Assembly (NCBI GenBank): GCA_025462835.1
Contig: JAOAPH010000217.1
Span: 1 to 37,121 of the forward strand
From: Candidatus Angelobacter sp.
Lineage (GTDB): Bacteria; Acidobacteriota; Terriglobia; Terriglobales; Acidobacteriaceae
Length of the DNA: 37,121 nucleotides
Direction: 5' to 3'
The notes below the pieces were generated by a model that was not told the origin of the DNA, made no database searches, and saw only the letters and a list, made by a program, of their open reading frames with translations. The position numbers and the translations under genes were made by a program. Within the stretch, counting starts at the first letter, position 1; each line of letters begins with the position of its first letter. Of the stretch, positions 28,016-36,085 are shown one piece after another.

Positions 28016-28507
28016 ATGGCTACGCTTTCTCGTATGGATCCTTTCCGCGAAATGAACGTTTTGCAATCAAACTTGAACCGGATCTTCCAGGACTACGGCA
28101 GGGGCAGCGACGAGTTGCTCACCAGCGGCACCTTTGTTCCGCCTGTCGATATCTATGAGGACGACCAGAACATTGTTTTGAAGATGGAAATCCCGGGAGT
28201 CGACCCGAAGGACATCAACATCACCATGGAGAACAACACACTCACGGTCCGGGGTGAGCGCAAGATCGAAAAGGATGTGAAGGAAGAGAACTTTCACAGG
28301 ATCGAGCGTCGTTACGGATCATTCACGCGCTCGTTCAGCCTGCCCAACACCGTGGATTCCGACAACATAAACGCCAATTTTGAAAACGGCATTCTAACCA
28401 TCAAATTGGCAAAGCGCGCAGAGGCCAAGCCCAAGCAGATCAAAGTGGGCACCAGCCCTGCAAGCGGGACCAGCAAAGAAATCAAGGGAAGCACTCAGGC
28501 AGCTTGA
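28016..28507 (+). CDS. Small heat-shock protein, Hsp20/alpha-crystallin family
   Basis: ATP-independent holdase chaperone, 163 residues. The alpha-crystallin domain spans about 42-140: PPVDIYEDDQNIVLKMEIPGVDPKDINI, NTLTVRGERKIE, FHRIERRYGSFTRSFSLPN and the FENGILTIKLAKR signature. The C-terminal PKQIKV carries the IxV-type motif used for oligomer assembly. The N-terminal arm (MATLSRMDPFREMNVLQSNL) is typical. The ATG at 28016 has GGAGG seven bases upstream. It has its own promoter and terminator. Adjacency to clpB fits the known co-operation of Hsp20 and ClpB in protein disaggregation. Confidence 0.95.
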   Translation: MATLSRMDPFREMNVLQSNLNRIFQDYGRGSDELLTSGTFVPPVDIYEDDQNIVLKMEIPGVDPKDINITMENNTLTVRGERKIEKDVKEENFHRIERRYGSFTRSFSLPNTVDSDNINANFENGILTIKLAKRAEAKPKQIKVGTSPASGTSKEIKGSTQAA

Positions 28508-28536
28508 TCCTGCCGAAAGAAAAAAGCTTTAAGTCG

Positions 28537-28566
28537 AACGGGAGGCGGGGACGTCTCCCGTTTTTT
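28537..28566 (+). terminator. Rho-independent terminator after hsp20
   Basis: AACGGGAG at 28537-28544 pairs with CTCCCGTT at 28555-28562, extended by a G-T and a C-G pair. A run of six T at 28561-28566 follows. It lies 30 bases after the hsp20 stop codon and should end or attenuate transcription before clpB. Confidence 0.85.
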
Positions 28567-28613
28567 GCTGGCAAGCATCTGTATAAGCATCTCTATAAAT
28601 TCGAGAATTAATC

Positions 28614-31292
28614 ATGGCAATACGTTGGGACAAACTTACGATCAAAGCTCAGGAAGCCATTCAGCGCGCCGGAGAGGTCGCGGCTGAACACGGCAATCCT
28701 GAGATCATGCCTATTCACCTCCTCATGGCTCTGGCCGCAGACCAGGAGGGCGTGATCGCTCCAGTGCTATCCAAGTTAGGCACCAGCCCCGAGACGTTGC
28801 GCACAGAGGCACTGACGGAGATCGAACGCCTGCCCAAGTTGAGCGGTCAGGCGGCACAGCCGTCGTTGTCCCAACAACTCTCCAAGGTCTTGGATCAAGC
28901 CTTCAAGGAGGCGGATTTATTCAAGGACGAGTACGTCTCCACCGAGCACTTGCTGCTGGCTATTGCGCAAGCCAAGAATGACGCAGCTCAAAAACTTCTC
29001 GCGCAGCACGGCGCCACACATGGCGCCATCCTAAAAGCGCTCACCGGAGTGCGCGGTTCGCAACGCGTCACTGACCAGAACCCTGAAGCGAAATACCAGG
29101 CGCTGGAACGCTATGCCAAGGACCTGACCGAGCTTGCGCGGCGCGGAAAATTGGATCCGGTGATCGGGCGTAATGAAGAGATTCGCCGTGTCATACAAGT
29201 CCTTTCGCGTCGCACAAAAAACAATCCCGTGCTCATCGGCGAACCCGGAGTGGGAAAGACGGCAATCGTTGAAGGGCTGGCGCAGCGCATCGTCTCCGGC
29301 GATGTGCCTGAGGCCTTGAAGAACAAGCGCGTCGTGGCGCTTGATCTCGGATCGATGCTCGCAGGAGCGAAATACCGCGGCGAATTTGAAGACCGCCTCA
29401 AGGCAGTACTAAAAGAGATTGAAGACTCTGCCGGCGAAATCATCTTATTCATCGACGAGTTGCATACGCTGGTAGGAGCGGGCGCGGCCGAAGGCGCGAT
29501 CGATGCCTCTAACATGCTAAAGCCGCCGCTCGCTCGTGGAGAGCTGCGCGCTGTGGGCGCGACGACCCTCGCCGAGTATCGCAAATACATCGAAAAAGAC
29601 GCTGCCTTGGAGCGCAGGTTCCAAATCGTCATGGTGAACGAACCCAGCGTGGAAGACACTATCGCGATCCTTCGCGGGTTGAAAGAAAAATACGAAGTGC
29701 ATCATGGCGTCCGAATAAAGGACGCGGCCATCGTTGCCGCAGCCACACTATCTTCGCGATACATCTCGGACCGTTTTCTTCCCGACAAAGCAATCGATCT
29801 TGTCGATGAAGCCGCGGCTTCGCTCCGCATCCAGATCGATTCCATGCCTACTGAGATCGACGAGCTCGAGCGCCGCGCAACGCAGTTAGAGATTGAGCGG
29901 CAGGCGCTGAAGAAGGAGTCTGACCCGAATTCCCGCGAGCGGCTGGCGATCGTCGAACGCGAGCTTGCCGAACTCCGCGAGCAATCCAACGCGCTCAAGC
30001 TGCGCTGGAAGCAGGAGAAGGAGTTGATCTCGCGCGTCCGCGAGGTGAAAGAGCGTATCGAGGAGCTGAAAGCGGAAGAGCAGATTGCGGAGCGACAAGG
30101 AAACCTGCAACGTGTTGCGGAGATCCGTTACGGCCTCTTGCGCCAAGCCGAGGAGGAGCTCAAGAAGCTGAGCGCCGAGGCTCAAAAGCTTCCAGAGGGA
30201 ACGCGTCTGCTGAAAGAAGAAGTGGACGAAGAAGATATTGCCGGCATCGTCTCCAAGTGGACAGGCATTCCGGTTTCGAAGATGCTCGAAGGCGAGATCC
30301 ACAAGCTGGTGCAGATGGAAGACCGCCTGCGACAACGCGTCGTCGGCCAGGATCAGGCCTTGGAGCGCGTCTCCAACGCTATTCGCCGCTCGCGGGCAGG
30401 ACTGAGCGATCCGCGTCGTCCAATCGGTTCGTTCATCTTCCTCGGTCCAACCGGCGTCGGCAAGACCGAGCTTGCGCGGGCGCTCGCCGAATTTCTCTTC
30501 GACGACGAACATGCCATGATTCGCATCGACATGTCAGAGTACATGGAAAGACACGCGGTTGCGCGGCTCATCGGCGCTCCTCCGGGATACATCGGGTTTG
30601 AAGAGGGAGGTCAGCTGACTGAGGCTGTCCGAAGACGTCCCTATTCGGTATTGCTGTTCGATGAGATCGAGAAAGCGCACTCCGATGTCTTCAACATCCT
30701 GCTGCAGATTCTGGACGACGGCCGCTTGACTGACTCCAAAGGCCGAACCGTGGACTTCAAGAACACGGTGATCATTATGACGTCGAACCTGGGATCCGCG
30801 TTCCTGAACAGCGAAGGACTGCGCTCGACTGAGGAATTTGAGGTGGCACAGGAACAGGTGATGGCTGCGCTTCGCGCGCATTTCAAGCCCGAGTTCCTCA
30901 ATCGCGTGGACGACATTGTGATCTTCAACCCGCTGCAGGAGGAGCAGTTGAAGCACATCATCGAGCTGCGACTGGAGGACCTGCGGCGCATACTGCAAGA
31001 CCGCAAGATCACCATCGAGTTGACTCCGTCTGCGCAAGAGCTGCTGTTTGTCGTGGGCTATGACCGCGCTTACGGTGCGCGTCCGCTGAAACGTGCGATT
31101 CAGCGCCTGGTGCAGGATCCGCTTGCGCTGAAATTGCTCGAGGGTGAAGTGAAGAACGGAGACCACTTGGTGGTCGATGGCGACTTAGGCGCCCAGAAGA
31201 TGATCTTCCACGTTACTTCGCCCGGCGCAGAGACACCGGGCGAACCAGAGATGGCTGGAATCAAGACCGATCGCAAGCGTCCGAAAAAGTAA
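28614..31292 (+). CDS. clpB: ATP-dependent chaperone ClpB
   Basis: Hexameric AAA+ disaggregase, 892 residues. The N-terminal double Clp repeat spans about 1-145. The first AAA module has Walker A GEPGVGKT at 209-216 and Walker B ILFIDE around 277-282. The long coiled-coil middle domain (about 405-530, [20 protein letters not shown] to [16 protein letters not shown]) distinguishes ClpB from ClpA and ClpC. The second module has Walker A GPTGVGKT at 611-618 and [19 protein letters not shown]. No IGL/F ClpP-binding loop is evident. A charged tail ([11 protein letters not shown]) ends the protein. Works with the DnaK system, which is not in the window. Its terminator overlaps the end of bamD. Confidence 0.97.
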   Translation: MAIRWDKLTIKAQEAIQRAGEVAAEHGNPEIMPIHLLMALAADQEGVIAPVLSKLGTSPETLRTEALTEIERLPKLSGQAAQPSLSQQLSKVLDQAFKEADLFKDEYVSTEHLLLAIAQAKNDAAQKLLAQHGATHGAILKALTGVRGSQRVTDQNPEAKYQALERYAKDLTELARRGKLDPVIGRNEEIRRVIQVLSRRTKNNPVLIGEPGVGKTAIVEGLAQRIVSGDVPEALKNKRVVALDLGSMLAGAKYRGEFEDRLKAVLKEIEDSAGEIILFIDELHTLVGAGAAEGAIDASNMLKPPLARGELRAVGATTLAEYRKYIEKDAALERRFQIVMVNEPSVEDTIAILRGLKEKYEVHHGVRIKDAAIVAAATLSSRYISDRFLPDKAIDLVDEAAASLRIQIDSMPTEIDELERRATQLEIERQALKKESDPNSRERLAIVERELAELREQSNALKLRWKQEKELISRVREVKERIEELKAEEQIAERQGNLQRVAEIRYGLLRQAEEELKKLSAEAQKLPEGTRLLKEEVDEEDIAGIVSKWTGIPVSKMLEGEIHKLVQMEDRLRQRVVGQDQALERVSNAIRRSRAGLSDPRRPIGSFIFLGPTGVGKTELARALAEFLFDDEHAMIRIDMSEYMERHAVARLIGAPPGYIGFEEGGQLTEAVRRRPYSVLLFDEIEKAHSDVFNILLQILDDGRLTDSKGRTVDFKNTVIIMTSNLGSAFLNSEGLRSTEEFEVAQEQVMAALRAHFKPEFLNRVDDIVIFNPLQEEQLKHIIELRLEDLRRILQDRKITIELTPSAQELLFVVGYDRAYGARPLKRAIQRLVQDPLALKLLEGEVKNGDHLVVDGDLGAQKMIFHVTSPGAETPGEPEMAGIKTDRKRPKK

Positions 31293-31310
31293 GTTCGCTC
31301 GCGAATGAGT

Positions 31311-32672
31311 CTAGAAGGGGATCAGTTTTCTGAGCCCCTTTTTCTTTTTCTGCTTGCTGCTGGACTCCTTATTGTCTTTGCTTTGATCCTGATCTTTTGC
31401 GTCTTTGTTTTGGGCCTGGTCTTTGTTGTCTTTTGTTTGGGTCTTGCCCTGATCTTTAGAGCTCGATTCAGCAGCTCCGCTATCAGTCTTGGGGGAGCTT
31501 TCCACGGCCACATCATTGACTTGGTTCGGCGGAGGTGCTGCCAACTGCGAGCGCGGCACCGGATCGCTTTCCTTTGATGCTCCCGGCTTGATCGTCTCTA
31601 CTGAGGCCTTGCCATCGATGTCCTTAGTCGCCGCCGTCATCAGGTCTTTCATGACTTGGGGCGCGCTGGTCTGCTTGGGTTCTTCGAGCGAAGGTTCACC
31701 AATCTTCACAGCCTGGGCCATATCTGGTCGTTTCTTGAAATTGCCCATGATTACGGCTAGGCGTCCGCTCTGGCTGCGGCTTTCCTCTTCTTTCTTGTTT
31801 TGCGCGATCATCTCCGGAGTAGGCGTCGGGATCGGACGGTGCAAGGCCTGAAGCCGGTTCTTTGCATCTGCTACTCGGTCCATCGCCGGATATCGCGAAA
31901 CGATCTTGGCATAGCTCTCCGCCGCCCGGTTGGTGAGATCGTTGAGGACGTTTGCTTTGGGAGTCTCCTGCAGTTTGCCTGCGCGGATCGTATTTATTTC
32001 GCCCTCGTACGCCTGACCTAGCGTGAACAAGGCTTCGTCGATCTGGCTGTAAAGTGGATAGGCATCCACTAAGGAACGCAGCCGCGCGATAGAGGCTGCA
32101 TAGGACTCGCGCACAAAATAGAAACGGCCAATGCGGTATTCGCGTTCCGCCAAAACTTCCTGTACCTGAAGCAAACGCTGCTTCGCCTCAGGAACGAGCT
32201 TGCTGTCCGGGAACTGCTGGATCAGTTGCCGATACTCATCTTCGGCGCGCTTCGCATGAGTGAAGTCGCGATCCGGCTTTTCCATCTGCTTGTAGTGAAT
32301 GCCCGCAACTTTCAACTGGGCTTCAGCCGCTTCAGGCATGTTGGGAAAGAAGGTGATGAAATCCTTGTATTCCGCCTCAGCCTGTTGCAGAGCGGCGGAA
32401 CTTCCTTCTTCATACCAGGAATCGCCCACTGCAAGCTTGGCGCGCGCGATGTATTCAGAATCCGGATAAGTGTTGATGAGGGTCTGCAGCGTGATCCGCG
32501 CGGTGTCGAATTTGTTGTGTTGCAGGGCATCCATGGAGCGGTCAAAAAGCACTTTGTCGGGCTGCTTGGAATCCACCTGCGCGATCGGATTAACCGCCTT
32601 GTTCTTGCGGCAACCGGCGCCAGCCAATGCAACCACGATCAGCAAAAAAAGAATGAGTGTGCGACGAAACAT
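31311..32672 (-). CDS. bamD: BamD-like outer membrane assembly lipoprotein with charged C-terminal tail
   Basis: A lipoprotein with lipobox LAGAGC (signal MFRRTLILFLLIVVALAGAG, lipidated Cys at about 21). BamD-type tetratricopeptide repeats follow (about 40-265: DKVLFDRSMDALQHNKFDTA, LQTLINTYPDSEYIARAKLA, AEYKDFITFFPNMPEAAEAQ, EYRQLIQQFPDSKLVPEAKQ, and the fifth after YRIGRFYFVRESYAASIA). BamD is part of the BAM complex that inserts beta-barrels into the outer membrane. E. coli BamD has about 245 residues. Here about 190 extra residues follow, ending in a Lys/Asp/Gln/Ser-rich disordered tail and KKKKGLRKLIPF. The ATG at 32672 is preferred over the TTG at 32681. It lies 22 bases after rpe. Confidence 0.88.
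   Translation of the reverse strand: MFRRTLILFLLIVVALAGAGCRKNKAVNPIAQVDSKQPDKVLFDRSMDALQHNKFDTARITLQTLINTYPDSEYIARAKLAVGDSWYEEGSSAALQQAEAEYKDFITFFPNMPEAAEAQLKVAGIHYKQMEKPDRDFTHAKRAEDEYRQLIQQFPDSKLVPEAKQRLLQVQEVLAEREYRIGRFYFVRESYAASIARLRSLVDAYPLYSQIDEALFTLGQAYEGEINTIRAGKLQETPKANVLNDLTNRAAESYAKIVSRYPAMDRVADAKNRLQALHRPIPTPTPEMIAQNKKEEESRSQSGRLAVIMGNFKKRPDMAQAVKIGEPSLEEPKQTSAPQVMKDLMTAATKDIDGKASVETIKPGASKESDPVPRSQLAAPPPNQVNDVAVESSPKTDSGAAESSSKDQGKTQTKDNKDQAQNKDAKDQDQSKDNKESSSKQKKKKGLRKLIPF
31315..31345 (+). terminator. Terminator of clpB overlapping the 3' end of bamD
   Basis: AAGGGGATCAG at 31315-31325 pairs with CTGAGCCCCTT at 31330-31340, with one mismatch and a four-T loop. TTTTT, C and another T run follow on the plus strand. 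It sits 22 bases beyond the clpB stop codon. On the minus strand the same bases encode the last residues of bamD. Confidence 0.75.
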
Positions 32673-32694
32673 GAGAATCAATAACCCCGAATCC

Positions 32695-33390
32695 CTAAAC
32701 TTGTAGCAGATTTGCTTCCCTGCCGGTTTTCAGCAGCCGTTCCGTGTTCTTCCTGGGATCGCCACTCCCGAATACCGCGCTTCCAGCAACGATCACTTCT
32801 GCACCCGCGCGCACCACTTCGGCGATGTTCTCCAGCGTAATCCCGCCATCCACTTCGATCTTAAAGCCGGTGCGCAGCGTTGACTTGATAGCTGCCAGCT
32901 TGCGGATCTTCTCCAAGCATGAGGGAATGAATTTCTGTCCGCCAAATCCCGGGTTCACTGACATCACCAGAACGTAATCCACCATATCCAGCACTTCGGT
33001 CAGCGCCCCAATGGGAGTAGCAGGATTGATCACCACGCCCGCTTTCAGTCCGTGTCCCTTGATGTGCTGCAACACCCGATGCAGGTGAACACAGGCCTCC
33101 TGATGGACAGATATCCAATCCGCGCCAGCATCAGCAAATGCCGGGATGAACTGGTCTGGATCCTCGATCATTAGATGGCAATCTAGAGGGATGTCGCTGA
33201 TGATGGCCTTGCGCAAAGATGCGACTACCGGAGGCCCAATCGTGATGTTAGGAACAAAGTGGCCGTCCATCACATCCACGTGCAACAGGGTGGCTCCGCC
33301 CTCAATGGCCTCCTTGGCGCTGGCGGCCAGACAGGCAAAGTCAGCCGACAAGATGGAAGGCGCGATTTGAATCACGTGGTTATTGGACAA
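32695..33390 (-). CDS. rpe: Ribulose-phosphate 3-epimerase
   Basis: TIM-barrel enzyme of the pentose phosphate pathway that interconverts ribulose 5-phosphate and xylulose 5-phosphate. Motifs: IAPSILSADFACLA, LLHVDVMDGHFVPNITIGP (metal His and catalytic Asp), LDCHLMIEDP, VHQEA, MSVNPGFGGQKFIP and FKIEVDGGITLENI, then IVAGSAVFGSGDP. The 231 residues are slightly longer than usual by about ten at the C-terminus. The start is TTG at 33390; a GTG at 33375 is an alternative. It leads bamD with a short gap, so the two are probably co-transcribed. Confidence 0.96.
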   Translation of the reverse strand: MSNNHVIQIAPSILSADFACLAASAKEAIEGGATLLHVDVMDGHFVPNITIGPPVVASLRKAIISDIPLDCHLMIEDPDQFIPAFADAGADWISVHQEACVHLHRVLQHIKGHGLKAGVVINPATPIGALTEVLDMVDYVLVMSVNPGFGGQKFIPSCLEKIRKLAAIKSTLRTGFKIEVDGGITLENIAEVVRAGAEVIVAGSAVFGSGDPRKNTERLLKTGREANLLQV

Positions 33391-33434
33391 AAAGAGGGCC
33401 TTCTTGTGTTAGTTGCACCCGAGAGTTATCGAAA

Positions 33435-33459
33435 ATTGTAGCACGGTTAATAGGTTCAA
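33435..33459 (-). promoter_or_regulatory. Possible extended -10 promoter for rpe-bamD
   Basis: On the minus strand TGCTACAAT (33443 down to 33435) is an extended -10 element, about 45 bases before the rpe start. The nearest -35-like sequence, TTGAAC, is only 13 bases upstream and is probably not used. The same GTGCTACAATTT string occurs before the zinc-ribbon gene (24513-24523), suggesting a common local promoter form. Confidence 0.35.
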
Positions 33460-33500
33460 AATGGGCCAAAGTACCTGATTGTCAGGTGTTTCCACGCTCG

Positions 33501-33720
33501 GGTGGCGCAGGCCTTCAGGCCTGTATTGCAGACGCTATTCACCTGGGGGCTTTAGCCCCGGAGGTCAAACATGCTTTGACAGGGCACGGCTTCAGCCGTG
33601 CCGCATTAGCAATTTTATGAATGGGCTTTAGCCCCTGAGGTTTTCAGCGCCAGAGGCGCGCCATTTTTATAGCCCGGAGCACAAATAAAAATGTCGCGCC
33701 CCGTAGGGGCGACATTCACG
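33501..33720. repeat. Cluster of six short hairpins (REP/BIME-like intergenic repeats)
   Basis: The non-coding stretch 33391-33846 holds a row of compact palindromes: CAGGCCT-TC-AGGCCTG (33508-33523), GGGGCT-TT-AGCCCC (33546-33559), GGCACGGCT-TC-AGCCGTGCC (33583-33602), GGGCT-TT-AGCCC (33623-33634), GCGCC-AGA-GGCGC (33647-33659), and an AATGTCG..CGACATT stem around GCCCCGTAGGGGC (33690-33716). The two GGGGCTTTAGCCCC copies are related. They look like mobile palindromic elements of the REP type, not like terminators, because no T-tracts follow. No gene or transposase is present in this stretch. Confidence 0.65.
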
Positions 33721-33801
33721 CAAGGAGCACGCATCTACTACCCACCTTAACCGCCCCATTCCCTCATCCCAAGCGGACGACACCGTGTGGCACAGAGCCT
33801 G

Positions 33802-33820
33802 CCCTGAGCGAAGTCAAAGG
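33802..33820. repeat. CCCTGAGCGAAGTC-type dispersed repeat motif
   Basis: The string CCCTGAGCGAAGTCAAAGG matches, with one substitution, a phrase (CCCTGAGCGAAGTCGAAGG) that I have seen in intergenic DNA of many unrelated bacteria. Here it lies about 25 bases before the truncated secreted-protein gene, close to the break point in that gene. Confidence 0.45.
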
Positions 33821-33846
33821 ATGAAGTCACAGGTGGGCGAGTGTGA

Positions 33847-34965
33847 GACGCCAATTGGGCAGGCGTGCATCTTACTTATTCGGGAAGGCTGGGAGACTTG
33901 GTCGCCACAGGAATGGCCTACTCTGAGAACCTGAGGTACGGCGCGCAGTCTCCATTCAGGACGACAATGGGACCCATGTGGAAAGGCGGCATGTGGAAGG
34001 TGGACACCACCCACAACAGCCTGATCACCGCAGGCAACGGCGGCAGCACTCCGGCCACTGTAGCATTCTCGCTTTTCGCAGCCGACGGAACATCCAGGTA
34101 CGATTTCCCAGACCGTACTTTGCAGCCGGGCGAACAGATTTGGGTGGACGTGGGCAAGGTGATTCAAAGCCAACTTCCTGACAAGAACGGAAAGACGCTG
34201 CCTCTTGGGACCGCTGCCGGAAGTTATCAGATCCAGGATTTAGACCACCCGCTAATCGGCTACATATTTGAAGGCAAATTGGTCTTGGATAAGACCTACG
34301 GCCACGTCGGATATGGCTGTGCCCGGTGCTGCGCAAAAAGCGTCGCGCAATATGATGACCCATTGGGTTTTTTCGTCGGAGACGGGAGCGCGCAATGGGT
34401 AGCCGCCACTGATGATTGCACAGGTGGATCACAGGATGTCACAAAGTATTCCTATGGCTGGTACTCGTCCAATACTTCGGTAGTGGATGTTGGGTATAAC
34501 GGCGCCTCCACAGCCATGGGACCGGGTACTGCCGAAATTGATGCATTTATCGACGTGGTTTCGGACACTATGTACGCCGACCCATGCCCTACGGCTACGA
34601 TGATGCCCAGCGCGCAGGTCTCAGTTTCGGATCCCTGTATCGTGTCTGTACTTGCTACTGCCACTAGTCCACTTCAATCGCAATGTTCAGGAACTACTGA
34701 GGTTGCGAACTCGAGTGTTCACGCCGACCACGATTTTAGCGCTTTTACTGTTACCAATGTAAGCGTTACCCACAGCCCTGCAATCACGCTGATCGACGGA
34801 CCAACCTTTGACTTTGGAACGTACATTTCCGGCACGCGATCGGCAAAGGTCCATTACTCTACCTTTGAAGGCGGCAGTATCGATTGGACTTGGACAGTTA
34901 CTTGCGGGGGAACTCCTCGTACCTACACTGCTCATCAAGTCGTTGCTTGTCCACCAATTCAGTAA
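33847..34965 (+). pseudogene. 5'-truncated secreted protein with Ig-like region (likely gene remnant)
   Basis: The frame opens right after a stop codon at 33844. It reads ANWAGVHLTYSGRLGDLVATG from its first codons, with no signal peptide and no ribosome binding site. A GTG at 33865 could start 366 residues. The sequence (AYSENLRYGAQSPFRTTMGP, WKVDTTHNSLITAGNGG, QPGEQIWVDVGKVIQSQLPDKNGK, FEGKLVLDKTYGHVGYGCARCC) belongs to a family of large secreted acidobacterial proteins as I recall them, here starting in mid-domain. A BIG-2-like Ig segment follows (VTKYSYGWYSSNTSVVDVG to GPGTAEIDAF), then a Cys-containing C-terminus. The 5' part is replaced by repeat-rich DNA. It could still be translated, but as a remnant it probably lacks export. 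Confidence 0.55.
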
Positions 34966-35006
34966 GGCATTCAGTAAGGCACACTGTACGCAAAGGAGGG
35001 CAGCAT

Positions 35007-35897
35007 ATGAGAAAGTTAATTGCAATCTCAATTTACGTAGCTCTTTGGACTAATCTCGGGTTTGCGGAAAAACCAAAATCACTCTGCTCGGTATCCGGCT
35101 TGGCGTCGCAAATGCCGGCGGAATCGGGAATAGCCGCAACCAATTTAGAATTTTACGCAAGTTCCGAAGACTCTGGCGCTAGGCTTGTCTTATCCAACCG
35201 TTCCCAGAAGCCCTTGAATAATATTTTTCTTCTGATGGAATTTTTGGGTGACGGCGACCGGCGTATAGTTTCTGTGCCGTTTTTTGCGGCGATCCCGCCA
35301 TATGACACTCGCTTCAGTTTAACCACCCCTCACATGACAAGCACTCAAATGAATAAGCCTTTATCGCCAGAAGAGGAAGTTGCCGTATCCGGCATCACCG
35401 GCTTGACGTCAGCGCAGTGCCCGACCAAGGTTCGGGTCGGTGCGGTCGAGATTAGTTTTTCCGACCACACCAGTTTCCATTACTCTGCTCCAGAATGGGA
35501 ACTCGACCCCACGATTCGGAAAGCTGATCCACTCAAGCTCCAAAGCGTCTCAAACCAATTCCCTTTAGAAGCAGAAGTGGAGGTAAACCTGGATTCGAAG
35601 GGGCGTATAACGGCGCTGAACCCTCATGTTACAAATAAAAATTTAGCTGATCTTCTCCAAGCACAATTGGCTTCATGGCTATTCAATCCGAAAATGAAGA
35701 ACGGGATAAAAGTAGATAGCCAAGTTGTTCTTCTATTCCGAATCCACAAGATATTTGATAGGCAGGATGGCACCTTATTCGACGAGACCGCCTTGCAGCG
35801 CGGACCGGCGATTCCAGTCGACGTTTTCTTGAAGCCAAATAGTTCTACGAATGAGCAACTTGTCTTAGTTGCTGGTTTGCCAATTGTTTCGCCGTGA
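35007..35897 (+). CDS. Secreted protein with TonB-C-like domain
   Basis: A 296-residue protein beginning at the ATG at 35007, which has AAAGGAGG about eight bases upstream. A longer in-frame reading from 34884 would overlap the preceding gene. The signal peptide is MRKLIAISIYVALWTNLGFA. A beta-rich domain of unknown type (about 35-160) precedes FPLEAEVEVNLDSKGRITAL, VTNKNLADLLQAQLASWLFNPKMKNG and SQVVLLFRI (about 185-250). That pattern resembles the TonB C-terminal domain, with its V-x-V-x-x-D-x-x-G-R start and W-x-F-x-P core. There is no membrane anchor or proline-rich linker as in true TonB, so energy transduction is unlikely. A binding or assembly role is a guess. Codon use is more AT-rich than in the core region. 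Confidence 0.7.
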   Translation: MRKLIAISIYVALWTNLGFAEKPKSLCSVSGLASQMPAESGIAATNLEFYASSEDSGARLVLSNRSQKPLNNIFLLMEFLGDGDRRIVSVPFFAAIPPYDTRFSLTTPHMTSTQMNKPLSPEEEVAVSGITGLTSAQCPTKVRVGAVEISFSDHTSFHYSAPEWELDPTIRKADPLKLQSVSNQFPLEAEVEVNLDSKGRITALNPHVTNKNLADLLQAQLASWLFNPKMKNGIKVDSQVVLLFRIHKIFDRQDGTLFDETALQRGPAIPVDVFLKPNSSTNEQLVLVAGLPIVSP

Positions 35898-36080
35898 TCC
35901 ACCCAAGCGCTCAGTCGCATTGGTCCGGATGCGCTCACTCAAGCAGAGCCCTCGCTCAGAAAAATGATGGGGGACGCTTCTCAACCCGCGGAGGTTGCTA
36001 AGGCTGTCAAACAGGCTTTAGCTACTCTTGCTCGACAGCGAAAAGAGATTGACTTGCCGCCCCGACCTACACTTCCTTGA
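35898..36080 (+). other. In-frame open stretch beyond the stop codon of the TonB-C-like gene
   Basis: After the TGA at 35895-35897 the same frame stays open for 60 codons to a TGA at 36078. It encodes plausible protein: STQALSRIGPDALTQAEPSL, RKMMGDASQPAEVAKAVKQA, LATLARQRKEIDLPPRPTLP. An internal ATG at about 35963 would give 39 residues but has no clear ribosome binding site. It may be the remnant of a longer gene, a small separate gene, or chance. Its final TGA overlaps a TTG (36077) that could start the next gene. Confidence 0.35.
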
Positions 36081-36085
36081 TCCCA

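Noticed and set aside
31305-31577. Plus-strand frame of 90 residues that looks like a multi-span membrane protein
   Set aside because: Its Leu/Phe/Val runs are the antisense of the Lys/Asp/Gln-rich BamD tail; it also begins within the clpB terminator region.
33391-33846. CRISPR array in the hairpin-rich stretch
   Set aside because: The repeats are different palindromes without a constant repeat and spacer length.
33821-33934. Short plus-strand frame from the ATG at 33821 overlapping the truncated gene
   Set aside because: About 37 codons, no Shine-Dalgarno sequence, and the overlapping frame carries the recognisable family sequence.
35895-35897. TGA as a selenocysteine codon
   Set aside because: No selenocysteine insertion hairpin was visible after the codon and the protein is not a known selenoprotein type.
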